DNA of 32,051 nucleotides from Variovorax sp. E3 (GCF_016082275.1 NZ_MOWM01000078.1:1-32051); one strand, 5' to 3'; shown: positions 16,960-24,983, counted from the first letter of the stretch. Notes: generated by a model from the letters alone, not told the origin. Translations and numbers: made by a program.

Positions 16960-19292
16960 CGCTGGACGGCGAGCTGCGCGCGCAACCCGATGCAGGCGGG
17001 CGCGGCAGCCTGGTGGACATTGCCGCCTCCAAGATCGCCATCGTCGGCGCGGGGCAGGACAGCAGCGACCTGCGCGCCGACGGCTATCTGGTCGTGGATG
17101 CCGGCAGCCTGACGCGCTTCGGTGCGGGCAGCCTGCTGGTGGGCGGCACGCGCACAGGCAATGTGCGGGGCCTGCAAGTGGACGTGGCCGCCAGCGACGT
17201 GGTGCTGCGCAACACGGCAGCCACCGCATTGAGCGGCCCGGAAGTGATCCTGGCCGCGGCGAATGCCGTGTCGATCGAGTCGGGCAGCGTGCTGCGCGCG
17301 GACGGCCGGGCGTCGGGCGACGAGGCGAACCTGGTGCTCAAGCCGCAGGTGGCGGCCGTGTGGAGCGACAACAACACGCCGAACGACACCAGCGACGACC
17401 ACATCGTCACGCCCTCCAGAGACTGGGGTGCGCTGGTGCGCGTGAGCAGCGGCCAGGCCGTGCGGGCGTTGCGCGAGAACGTGGACACCACGGTCGGCGG
17501 CCAGGTGCGCATCGGCGCGGGTGCGCTGCTGCAGGGCGGCGAGGCGTTGCTGCTCGACGCCACCAACAACACCGAGATGGCCGCCGGCGCGCAGTTGTCG
17601 GGCAAGGCCTTGTCGGTGGCCGCGAGCCGCATCGGCATCGGCGGAGGCAGCGGCGGTCTGGTGCTGGACGCCGACGCCCTGGCGCAGCTGTCGCGCGCGC
17701 AGTCATTGACGCTGCACAGCTACGGCAGCCTGGACTTCTATCGCTCGCTGGACATGCGCGGCCTGGCGCAGGTGGTGTTCGACGCCGCGGCCTTGCGGGG
17801 CCATGGCGCCGATACCGTGCAGGTGCAGGCCTCCCATCTGACGCTGCAGAACACGGGCGCGTCGCTCGGCGCCGCGGGAACAGGGGGTGGTCGCCTGGCG
17901 TTGTCGGCAGACGAACTGGTGCTCGGCGTGGGCGACAAGACGATGTCCGGCTTCGACCAGGTGTTGCTGTCGGCCAGCCGGCGCATCGCCGGCGAAGGCA
18001 CCGGGGGCCTGGACGCCGGTACGTCGGCGTTGACGCTGCGCACGCCGGTGCTGCAAGGGTTGTCCGGCGCCGACCAGGCCCTGCGGACGCAGGGGCCACT
18101 GGTACTGCAGCAAGACGCGCCGCTGGATGCGCAGGAGATGGCGGCACTGGGCCGCGCCAGCCTGGGCGCGCGCCTGAGCCTGTCGGGCCAGGGCGTGACC
18201 GTGGCGCTGCCGGTGCTGGCGCTGGGCGGCAGCATTGCGGTTGATGCGGGCACGGGCAACCTGACGCTGGCAGAGTCGGGTCGCTTGCACGCGGGGGGGC
18301 TGGAAAAAGTCTTCTTCGACGCGGCCCGGTACGTGGACGCCGGCCAGATCAGCCTCGCGACCCAGGGCGGCTTGATCGACCTGGCCCCGGGAAGCCTGCT
18401 GGACCTGTCCCCCCATCCGCGCGGTGGCGACGCCGGCCGCCTGACCGTGGATGCATCGGCAGGCGGTCGGGTCCACTTCGGTGGCACCCTGAAGGCGCAG
18501 GCCGATGCCGGCGGTAACGGCGGCAACTTCGTGCTGGCCATCGATCGGCTGGACGATTTCGGGGCGCTGGCGCGAACGCTCAACGATTCGGGTTTCAGCC
18601 GGTCGCGCCAGTTCCGCGTCCGCCAGGGCGACCTGGCCATCGCGGGTACCACGCGGGTGGCCGACTTCGAAGTCATCACCGATCGCGGCGTGATCTCTGT
18701 CGACGGCACGGCGCGCGTCGAGGCCAACGCGGCCTACGGCGGCAGCATCCGCCTGGTCGGCGGGGCAGGGCTGACGATGCAGCCTGGCGCGGTGCTGGCG
18801 GCTCATGCCACCGACGCCATCGATGGCCTGGGCAGCAGCCGTATCGACCTGGAAGCGGTCGACGGCCAACTGCACCTGGCCGGCGGTACGCTGGACCTGA
18901 GCGGCGGCGAAGGCGGCAAGCTGCGACTGCGGGCGCAGCGCACCGCGGGCAACGACGGCCTGAACGTCACCGCGCTGAACGCCGCCGTGCAGGGGGCGCG
19001 CTCCTCGGTGCTCGAAGGCGTGCGCCGCCATGCCAGCGCCGATGGCACGGTGGAATCCGTGGCCCCGCAGGCGATTGCCGAGGCCCATGCCTTTGCAGGC
19101 AACACCGGCATCCTGGCGAGGCTGGGTGGCAACGCCGCCGCCTACACGTTGGCGGCGGGCATCGAGATCACCAGCCCGGGCGACCTGACGCTGGGCCGCG
19201 ACTGGAATCTGTTCGACAGCTTTGGTGCGGCGCACCGCGAAGGCACGCTGACGCTGCGCGCCGGCGGCAACCTGAACATCGAGGCCATCTGA
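16932..19292 (+). CDS. Exoprotein, third open segment (central beta-helix)
   Basis: It continues the exoprotein in a new frame from VVFKADRALTLDGELR. Adding one C in GGCGGCGCG near 16930 would read RDGGRVVFKADRAL without a break. The content is beta-helix repeat (GLQVDVAASDVVLRNTAA, GGKLRLRAQRTAGNDGLNV). It ends at GGNLNIEA, where the next base loss produces a TGA at 19290. Confidence 0.85.
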   Translation: MVFKADRALTLDGELRAQPDAGGRGSLVDIAASKIAIVGAGQDSSDLRADGYLVVDAGSLTRFGAGSLLVGGTRTGNVRGLQVDVAASDVVLRNTAATALSGPEVILAAANAVSIESGSVLRADGRASGDEANLVLKPQVAAVWSDNNTPNDTSDDHIVTPSRDWGALVRVSSGQAVRALRENVDTTVGGQVRIGAGALLQGGEALLLDATNNTEMAAGAQLSGKALSVAASRIGIGGGSGGLVLDADALAQLSRAQSLTLHSYGSLDFYRSLDMRGLAQVVFDAAALRGHGADTVQVQASHLTLQNTGASLGAAGTGGGRLALSADELVLGVGDKTMSGFDQVLLSASRRIAGEGTGGLDAGTSALTLRTPVLQGLSGADQALRTQGPLVLQQDAPLDAQEMAALGRASLGARLSLSGQGVTVALPVLALGGSIAVDAGTGNLTLAESGRLHAGGLEKVFFDAARYVDAGQISLATQGGLIDLAPGSLLDLSPHPRGGDAGRLTVDASAGGRVHFGGTLKAQADAGGNGGNFVLAIDRLDDFGALARTLNDSGFSRSRQFRVRQGDLAIAGTTRVADFEVITDRGVISVDGTARVEANAAYGGSIRLVGGAGLTMQPGAVLAAHATDAIDGLGSSRIDLEAVDGQLHLAGGTLDLSGGEGGKLRLRAQRTAGNDGLNVTALNAAVQGARSSVLEGVRRHASADGTVESVAPQAIAEAHAFAGNTGILARLGGNAAAYTLAAGIEITSPGDLTLGRDWNLFDSFGAAHREGTLTLRAGGNLNIEAI

Positions 19293-19306
19293 GCGACGGC
19301 TTCGAC

Positions 19307-22300
19307 GTGGCGGGCCGCGACAACGGCGCGGGCCGGGCGGCGAGGCTGCAGCAGGCCGCGTCGTGGAACCTGCGCCTGGTGGCGGGCGCGGACCTGAATT
19401 CGGTCGACGCACTGGCCACGCGCGCGCCGGGTGTGCTCGCGAACGATGCCGGCACGATCCGTGTGGGCACCGCCGATGCCGCATCGGGCGCCGGCAAGCT
19501 GGTGCGCACCGGCAGCGGCGACCTGACGGTACGCGCCGGGCGCGACCTGGTGCTCGCCCACAAGGAGTCCGCGCTGTACACCGCGGGCCGGGCCGAGGCC
19601 GATCCCACCTTGGGTGGCGGCTTCGACACCGCCAGCGTCGATGCCCAGTACGGCACCGCGGGCGGGCACCTGGACGTCGCGGTCCAGGGCAGCGTGCGCG
19701 CGCCGACCCAGCAGGGCGTGCGTTCGGATCAGATACTGACCGAATGGCTCTTCCGCCAGGGACGCTACGGGGGCGAGTTTGGCAGCCCCACCGGCTACTA
19801 CGACGCGTACAACATGGGCGACACCTGGGCGCCGGTCATGTCCGCGCGGGGCCAGCAACCGAGCTGGTGGGTGAACCACGCCAGCTTCCAGCAGGGCCTG
19901 GGCGCGCTGGGAGGCGGCAACGTGAAACTGTCGGCGGGCGGCGACCTGGTGAACCTGGTGGTGGCCCTGCCCAGCACCATGCGCGTGACGGGCGGGCGTT
20001 CCGCCGGCGACGCTGGGGCCTCCATCGTGACGCGCAATGGCGGGCAGCTGCAGGTGAGCGCAGGCGGTGCCTTGAAGGCCGGCCAGTACTACGTGGGCCG
20101 CGGCGCCGGCGAGATCGACGCAGGCACCAGCGCCGCCGGCTATGTCATGACCGGCACATCGAGCAACGGGTCCGGCGCCACCTATGCCTACGACATCGCG
20201 CCCGTGCTGGCGCTGTCGGACGCCACGCTCAAGCTGCAGACGCTGGGCAACCTGGTCCTGCAGACCGTGATCGACCCCATGCAGATACGCCGTGCCTACA
20301 TCGATCAGGCCGACAAGGACACCAGTGGCGGGGCCAGCCATGCGATGTTCATGAGCAGCCAGACCGAGCGCAGCGCCGTCACGCTGGTGTCCACCGGCGG
20401 CAACGTGCGTCTGGAAAACCAGTCGGAATACGTGGCGGGCAACGACACGGGCAACACCACCAAGCTGGTGAACGGCATGACGGACACCAAGCTGCAGACC
20501 GACATGGTGGGCCTGTACCCGGCCAAGCTGAGCGTCTCGGCCCTGAGCGGAAGCATCGAGGTCGCAGGCCTTTTGGCGATGGCGCCGGCGAACACCAGCG
20601 ACCTCTCCTTGCTGGCCGCCCAAGACCTGCGTTTCCTGCGCGGCAGCAGCCTGCTGAATACGGGTGCCATCGTCATGACCCAGGCCACGCTGGACAAGTG
20701 GCCCTCGATCTTGCGTCCATGGACGGGTCTCACGACCGTGCTGGGCGGTGCGTCGGCGTTTGGAGCGCCGCTGAAGTCGGTCTATGGCGGCTTCTCGGTG
20801 ACGAATACCTTCCTCACGAACAGCCAGAACGGTGCGCAGCTGTTCGACAACCCGGACACGCTCCCGATGCAGGCGCACGACTTCGCGCCCAGCCGCCTCT
20901 ACGCGGGCGCCGGTTCCATCAGCGACCTGAACCTGATCGCGTCGGAATCGGTGCGCGTGCAGGCCGGCACCGACATCCGCAACTTCGAGCTGAGCGCGCG
21001 AAACCTGCGCGCCACCGACAGCACGGTGCTGACGGCGGGCAACGACATCCTGGCTGTGGCCAACAGGTTCCTGTCGCATCCCTATGGAAGATCGGGCGGA
21101 GACGCGGCGTCTTACTACTACGACAGGGGCAGCCGCATCGCCCTGCAAGGGCCGGGGGAGTTGCTGCTGCTGGCCGGGCGCGACATCCAGGGCAACAACT
21201 TTTCGCTGTACACCAATGGCAACCGCTATTGGGACTACGTGTCGGCAACGCCGCGCGGCGAGGAATCGAACATCATCAAGGCCCTGCCTGTCGAGGGCGC
21301 CGACATCACCCTGATGGCCGGCATGAACAAGGCCGCCAGCTACGACGCCTTCGAGTCGGCCTACCTGAACCCGGCCAACGTGGCCGCCATGCCGCAGTAC
21401 CTGAAGACCACCCTGGCCGACGGGACGGTGGCGCCGCTGTACCTGACCGACGGCGTGGACAACCGTGGCGATCTGCCCAAGCTGACGCGCCGGGGCCTGG
21501 TGTCCTTCGTGGAGGGCGCGCTCGGTTCCGACAAGGTCGCCAACCTGACCGGCAACGCCAACGGCAAGCTGAGCTCGCAGCAAGCGTGGGAGCAATACCG
21601 GCAATTGCCGTCGCTGGTGCGCGAGCAGTTCCTGCGCCAGGTCTTTGTCTATGAACTGCGCGAGGGAGGGCGCGACCAGAACAGCGTCGATGGGCAGAAC
21701 GGCCCGCTCAACGGTGGCTATCGCCGCGGCTCCGCAGCCATCGACACGCTGTTCCGCGGTGCGACGGCCGCAGGCCAGCCCGTTCGCTACGCTGCGGACC
21801 TGCCGGACAACTGGCGCAGCAACTGGTCCGGCGTGGGCAGCATCGCCGCGACCCGGATGGCGGCGCGCACCCACCAGGGGGGCGACATCAACGTCTTCAC
21901 CCCCGGCGGAGGCCTGCAGGCGGCGGGGCTGGGAGCGGTGGTGCCGGATGGATACGGCCTGGTGACCTTGGCCTCGCCGGGGCAGATCAATGTGTTCGCG
22001 GACCGGGACATCATCGTGAACCGTTCGCGCATTCTGTCCTTCGTCTCGCAAGCCGAGCCCTTGGGTAGCGATCAGGTGTTGTGGTCCACCCGGGGCGACA
22101 TCGACGCCGGCCGCGGCGCCAAGACCGTGCGCATCCCGCAGGCGCCGGAAGTCACCGCGGACGCGGACGGCAACATCACCGTGCAGGAAAAGCGCGACAT
22201 GAGCGGCGCCGGCATCGGCACCGTGGGCGAAGGCGACGTGGACCTGGTCGCGCCCAGGGGCACCATCGATGCGGGCGATGCCGGCATCCGGGTCGCCAGC

Positions 22301-22717
22301 AATCTCAACATTGCCGCGCTGCAGGTGCGCAACGCCGACAACATTCAAGTCAAGGGCGAGACGACCGGGCTGCCGGTCGTGGCTGCGGTGAACATCGGGG
22401 CGCTGACCAACGCCAGCGCGGCGGCGGCCTCCGCCGCCATGGCGGCGCAGGAGTCCATGCGACAGGAGCGAGCCGCCGCACGGCAGAACCTCCCATCGGT
22501 GTTCACGGTGCGGGTGCTGGGTTTCGGCAACGAACCCTTGTCTCCGGCAGGCGCGAGCACATCCTCGCAGCCCCGCCCCGACTTGCCATCGAGCGCTTCG
22601 CTTCGATACGACCCTACCAACTCCGTGCAGGTCCTTGGACACGGCAATCAGTTCGACGCGTCAGTGATGTCGCTGTTGACGGAAGCCGAGAAGACCAAGT
22701 TGCGACATGGCAAGTGA
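19307..22717 (+). CDS. Exoprotein, C-terminal segment with DUF3739-type region
   Basis: The final open segment; in-frame reading starts at about 19289 (LSDGFDVAGRDNGAGRAARL). It carries the C-terminal region shared by this exoprotein family (DUF3739-type), about 21870-22540: GGDINVFTPGGGLQAAGLG, PGQINVFADRDIIVNRSRI, GDVDLVAPRGTIDAGDAGI and SNLNIAALQVRNADNIQVKG. It ends SLLTEAEKTKLRHGK at the TGA of 22715-22717. No CdiA-like toxin end is present. Confidence 0.88.
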   Translation: MAGRDNGAGRAARLQQAASWNLRLVAGADLNSVDALATRAPGVLANDAGTIRVGTADAASGAGKLVRTGSGDLTVRAGRDLVLAHKESALYTAGRAEADPTLGGGFDTASVDAQYGTAGGHLDVAVQGSVRAPTQQGVRSDQILTEWLFRQGRYGGEFGSPTGYYDAYNMGDTWAPVMSARGQQPSWWVNHASFQQGLGALGGGNVKLSAGGDLVNLVVALPSTMRVTGGRSAGDAGASIVTRNGGQLQVSAGGALKAGQYYVGRGAGEIDAGTSAAGYVMTGTSSNGSGATYAYDIAPVLALSDATLKLQTLGNLVLQTVIDPMQIRRAYIDQADKDTSGGASHAMFMSSQTERSAVTLVSTGGNVRLENQSEYVAGNDTGNTTKLVNGMTDTKLQTDMVGLYPAKLSVSALSGSIEVAGLLAMAPANTSDLSLLAAQDLRFLRGSSLLNTGAIVMTQATLDKWPSILRPWTGLTTVLGGASAFGAPLKSVYGGFSVTNTFLTNSQNGAQLFDNPDTLPMQAHDFAPSRLYAGAGSISDLNLIASESVRVQAGTDIRNFELSARNLRATDSTVLTAGNDILAVANRFLSHPYGRSGGDAASYYYDRGSRIALQGPGELLLLAGRDIQGNNFSLYTNGNRYWDYVSATPRGEESNIIKALPVEGADITLMAGMNKAASYDAFESAYLNPANVAAMPQYLKTTLADGTVAPLYLTDGVDNRGDLPKLTRRGLVSFVEGALGSDKVANLTGNANGKLSSQQAWEQYRQLPSLVREQFLRQVFVYELREGGRDQNSVDGQNGPLNGGYRRGSAAIDTLFRGATAAGQPVRYAADLPDNWRSNWSGVGSIAATRMAARTHQGGDINVFTPGGGLQAAGLGAVVPDGYGLVTLASPGQINVFADRDIIVNRSRILSFVSQAEPLGSDQVLWSTRGDIDAGRGAKTVRIPQAPEVTADADGNITVQEKRDMSGAGIGTVGEGDVDLVAPRGTIDAGDAGIRVASNLNIAALQVRNADNIQVKGETTGLPVVAAVNIGALTNASAAAASAAMAAQESMRQERAAARQNLPSVFTVRVLGFGNEPLSPAGASTSSQPRPDLPSSASLRYDPTNSVQVLGHGNQFDASVMSLLTEAEKTKLRHGK

Positions 22718-22743
22718 GACGGTCTGCCCGATTGCATTCGGTC

Positions 22744-22766
22744 TCGCCCCTTGGTCCCAGGGGCGA
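22744..22766 (+). terminator. Intergenic hairpin after the exoprotein gene
   Basis: A perfect 8-bp inverted repeat, TCGCCCCT / AGGGGCGA with a 7-base loop, 27 bp after the exoprotein stop. No T run follows, so it is a weak or partial terminator or an mRNA 3' stabiliser rather than a classical intrinsic terminator. Confidence 0.5.
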
Positions 22767-22768
22767 TG

Positions 22769-22785
22769 AGCGAAGGCGCTTCGCT
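22769..22785 (+). promoter_or_regulatory. Hairpin covering the ribosome binding site of the second sigma gene
   Basis: A perfect 7-bp inverted repeat AGCGAAG / CTTCGCT with a 3-base GCG loop ends at the base before the ATG at 22786. The likely Shine-Dalgarno sequence GAAGG (22772-22776) lies in the left arm and loop. Folding would therefore block initiation. Together with the hairpin at 22744 this makes two stems in a 68-bp spacer. Confidence 0.55.
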
Positions 22786-23481
22786 ATGAATGCATATTCT
22801 TCATGTTGTCCGGGCGTCCCGGCTGCGGCTGATGCTTCGTCTTTTGATCCGCAGTTCGTGGGCAACGGCGAGCTGCCCGGCGTTGTGCTGCGGGCGTTCT
22901 TGACGGCGAACTACACGACCTTGCATCGCAGGCTGGCCCGCGATCTGGGCTGTTCCGATCAGGCCAGCGAGTGCTTGCACGACGCCTGGCTGCGTCTGGG
23001 CGATATGACGGCATCGGAGCCCGTGCGCAGTCCTGGAGCCTATGTCTATCAAACGGCTCGCAATCTGGCCATGGATCGCCTGCGCAGCGATCGGCCCTGG
23101 CAGTACGTGGGCGAGCTGGATACAGTACTCGAGTTCCTGGTCGATCATGCGCCCGGCCCGGACGCCATCGCCGAGGCGCGTTCGGCCGTAGAGGCCGTTG
23201 AGCAGGCAATGCAGCGGCTTTCGCATCGGCATCGCTCGGTACTGGTTGCACTGCGGATAGAGGAGATGACCCGCCAGGACGTGGCAGACCGGCATCGCAT
23301 CTCTCTGCGCAAAGTGGACACGGCACTTCGTCAAGCCCTGGACTATTGCGCTCATGCTTCCGGTCACACAGTGAAGGGGATGTCTCTGCCTCCCGATGCG
23401 CGCCAGCGCGCCACTCTCGAAAGAATGAAGCCCCGCCGTGAGCAATGGGATGGACGCCCGTACCGGGGGCGTCCCACTTGA
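22786..23481 (+). CDS. Second FecI-like ECF sigma factor, paralogue without FecR
   Basis: A 231-residue ECF sigma factor. Region 2 spans about 25-105 (VVLRAFLTANYTTLHRRLAR, ASECLHDAWLRLGD, PGAYVYQTARNLAMDRLR). The same linker as in the sigma at 8977 (DHAPGPDAIAEARSAVEA) follows, then region 4 (MQRLSHRHRSVLVALRIEE, TRQDVADRHRISLRKVDTAL). It carries about 25 extra N-terminal and 40 extra C-terminal basic residues (DARQRATLERMKPRREQW). The start ATG at 22786 is supported by GAAGG 9 bases upstream. It lies 68 bp after the exoprotein gene and has no anti-sigma gene downstream. It could be co-transcribed with the exoprotein and either amplify or extend the response (inference). Confidence 0.9.
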   Translation: MNAYSSCCPGVPAAADASSFDPQFVGNGELPGVVLRAFLTANYTTLHRRLARDLGCSDQASECLHDAWLRLGDMTASEPVRSPGAYVYQTARNLAMDRLRSDRPWQYVGELDTVLEFLVDHAPGPDAIAEARSAVEAVEQAMQRLSHRHRSVLVALRIEEMTRQDVADRHRISLRKVDTALRQALDYCAHASGHTVKGMSLPPDARQRATLERMKPRREQWDGRPYRGRPT

Positions 23482-23905
23482 TACGGACCTGCGCGGGAGC
23501 CTGGAGCGTCGCGCGATGACAGGGGGATGTGCCCCGAACACGGCAAGTGTTTCGAGGAAGGCTTCGTCGCGTTGATCGAAGGCGATCCTGAGCGAAGCGG
23601 CGCGAGCGCCATTCACGGGCAGCTGTCGCCGGCACAGGCGCTCCACACGGGGCTTGTGCCCATCCAAGGCGCGAAGCATCCGCGAGGGTGTTCGACGTCC
23701 CGCTCGCGGGCCGATCAGCCCGGCGTCTTCGTCGAACCCGGTGTGATCGAACAACGGCAGGCGATGGTCGGGCCTGATGCGGACTGAGCGTCCATTGAAG
23801 CCAGGTGCGCTGCCGGAATGAGCAGGCCGTGCCTGCCTGGGTGCGCCGCGTGCGATCGGCGGGGGAGTTCGGTGCAAGGAAGGCGCCGATCGGTCGGCTT
23901 GTCCG
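23482..23905. other. Intergenic region without a confident gene
   Basis: About 420 bp between the second sigma gene and the toxin gene. An 86-codon plus-strand frame (23527-23787, MCPEHGKCFEEGFVALIEG-) has acceptable codon use but no recognisable family or ribosome site. Minus-strand frames here are equally open. I do not call a gene. Confidence 0.35.
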
Positions 23906-24199
23906 TCAATGCTTGAATCCGGACTCCCGCTGGGCTCTCATTGCCAGGATGAAGACCGTCTCGATCCCGGCCAGGTAACGGTACAGCGCCACGTACCCGC
24001 GGTCGCCCTGGCCGATGACCACTTCGCGCTTTCCGCTCCCGACAGGGCGACCGATCAGCGGGTTGCGCGCGAGGATCTGGATGCCCTCGAGAATCTCCCC
24101 GACGCGCTCCGCCACGTTGGCGATCTCGTGCTGTTCCGGATGGTCGATGAATCGCTCGATGTCATCCAGGACCTCGGGCGCCAGTTCGATGCGCACCAT
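23906..24199 (-). CDS. RelE/ParE family toxin
   Basis: A 97-residue type II toxin. The RelE/ParE fold pattern is present: N-terminal strand and helix (MVRIELAPEVLDDIERFIDH), a long helix (ANVAERVGEILEGIQILARN), the hallmark PLIGRPV turn, the REVVIGQ strand and the C-terminal YVALYRYLAGIETVFILAMR with AQRE. It starts 7 bases after the stop of the antitoxin gene, the usual antitoxin-first order. Members either poison gyrase or cleave mRNA; which applies here cannot be told. It is intact. Confidence 0.92.
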   Translation of the reverse strand: MVRIELAPEVLDDIERFIDHPEQHEIANVAERVGEILEGIQILARNPLIGRPVGSGKREVVIGQGDRGYVALYRYLAGIETVFILAMRAQRESGFKH

Positions 24200-24206
24200 G
24201 GGTCAA

Positions 24207-24491
24207 TCAGGAGCCCGGCCTGCGAGCCGATGGCCGGCGAGTCTTCTTGCCAGCCGCACGTGCCCGCAGGTAGACCGCGGCGTCCTCCCAGCCGATCGAC
24301 TCGCCGTTGCGCTGCAACGCAGCCCATCGCTTGTCTGCGATCCCATGCAGTTCCTCGTCCAATTCGCTGCGCTCGACGATGTCGGATAGCGCATCCAAAA
24401 TGAACGCATGGGAAGACTTGCCCGACCTCGCAGCTGCAGCCGCGATGCGGGCTTTCAGCTCATCTTCAAGACGGGTGGTCGTTGTCGACAT
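24207..24491 (-). CDS. CopG/RHH-type antitoxin
   Basis: A 94-residue antitoxin partner of the RelE/ParE toxin. The ribbon-helix-helix DNA-binding part is N-terminal (TTTTRLEDELKARIAAAAAR, then SSHAFILDALSDIVE, about 3-40). The C-terminal half (IADKRWAALQRNGESIGWED then AAVYLRARAAGKK) is the toxin-binding region and ends in a basic tail. The ATG at 24491 has GAGGA about 8 bases upstream; the open frame running to 25046 is an artefact. The RHH domain should repress the operon through repeats upstream (see 24528-24547). Confidence 0.9.
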   Translation of the reverse strand: MSTTTTRLEDELKARIAAAAARSGKSSHAFILDALSDIVERSELDEELHGIADKRWAALQRNGESIGWEDAAVYLRARAAGKKTRRPSARRPGS

Positions 24492-24527
24492 GTTGATTGT
24501 CCTCATGACATTGAGGGAGAGTGCGGC

Positions 24528-24547
24528 TGTAGCACACTTGTAGCACA
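24528..24547 (-). promoter_or_regulatory. Direct-repeat operator candidate of the toxin-antitoxin operon
   Basis: TGTAGCACA occurs twice (24528-24536 and 24539-24547), 11 bp apart, that is one helical turn. Each copy is itself a TGT-N3-ACA dyad. The pair lies 37-56 bp upstream of the antitoxin ATG, where ribbon-helix-helix antitoxins usually bind tandem sites on one face of DNA. Confidence 0.6.
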
Positions 24548-24671
24548 TCGAGTCCCGCGCCCTGTGCTGGTTCGGCCCGGTGTGACGACGGCATGAAGTC
24601 GATGCCGTTCCGGTTCTGCGATCCGGACGGCGGTGCCTAGAGAGCCCGTAGGGCCGGGTGGGGCAAGGGCT

Positions 24672-24800
24672 TCCTGTGCGTTCAAGCACCTGCACGCGCT
24701 GGCGGTCGACGCCGTCGTTGTCACGGACAACACGAAGCAGTTCGCGCGCGTACCTCGCTTGGTGCTCGACAACTGGCTTCGAGCGCCGACTGGGCACTGA
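24672..24800 (+). pseudogene. VapC (PIN-domain) toxin, C-terminal remnant
   Basis: About 42 codons ending at the TGA of 24798 read FKHLHALAVDAVVVTDNTKQ, then FARVPRLVLDNWLR. This is the C-terminal signature of VapC PIN-domain ribonucleases (ALALxAxxVTDN, FxRVPxLxxxNW), including the last catalytic Asp in VTDN. The preceding codons (REPVGPGGARAS) do not match the rest of a PIN domain, and no VapB is seen. It is therefore a truncated relic and not functional. It lies in the same frame as the DUF3597 scrap downstream, separated only by its stop. Confidence 0.65.
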
Positions 24801-24833
24801 CCCAACCCGAAGCTTGTGGCCCCAGGCCCCGGC

Positions 24834-24983
24834 TCGCTCGCGGCGCGCAAGGAGCTTGCACAAGAGTTGCACTACACGGGCGACACCAGCGACTCCGCTG
24901 CCATGAACATCTGGCTGCATCGACAGGGGATGAACAAGGGGGCCGGGAATGGCGGCAAGATGCCTGCCGATCTGAAGGACTGA
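24834..24983 (+). pseudogene. DUF3597 protein, C-terminal remnant
   Basis: The last 49 codons of a DUF3597-type protein: SLAARKELAQELHYTGDTSD, SAAMNIWLHRQGMNKGAG, then NGGKMPADLKD and TGA at 24981-24983. The family's usual ending has KQVM.KL where HRQGMNKG stands here. The long N-terminal part and any start codon are missing, so the fragment was left by a deletion or insertion event. Intact members are about 130-150 residues and of unknown function. Confidence 0.65.

Larger units (their letters stand above)
10982..22717 (+). pseudogene. Giant filamentous-haemagglutinin family exoprotein (TPS domain + beta-helix + DUF3739), three frameshifts
   Basis: One gene of 11.7 kb encoding about 3,912 residues if three single-base gaps are restored. 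The N-terminus has a long basic leader and a signal sequence (MVPLARAIAVALAAGG, cleavage after AHA). Family segments AFSPTWFADKGAAQAG and INNLNLAARAIAAQQALQ follow, then the haemagglutination/TPS secretion domain (about 155-330: TVTIEQTADKAILNWETFNV, NRNGILFTGSSQVNVRNLV). Most of the rest is glycine-rich beta-helix repeat, ending in a DUF3739-type region (ADNIQVKGETTG). Such proteins are secreted by two-partner secretion and act as adhesins or effectors. Frames change at about 11557-11564, 16926-16931 and 19285-19288, each explained by one missing base. No other stop interrupts the gene. The ATG at 10982 is preferred; 11045 is possible. Confidence 0.88.

Noticed and set aside
19142..22642. A 1,166-codon minus-strand open frame
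   Set aside because: Same reason: it is the antisense of the exoprotein C-terminal part, where the plus strand matches a DUF3739-type region.
22801..23877. A 358-codon minus-strand frame opposite the second sigma factor
   Set aside because: The plus strand carries clear sigma regions 2 and 4. The minus frame has no recognisable content.
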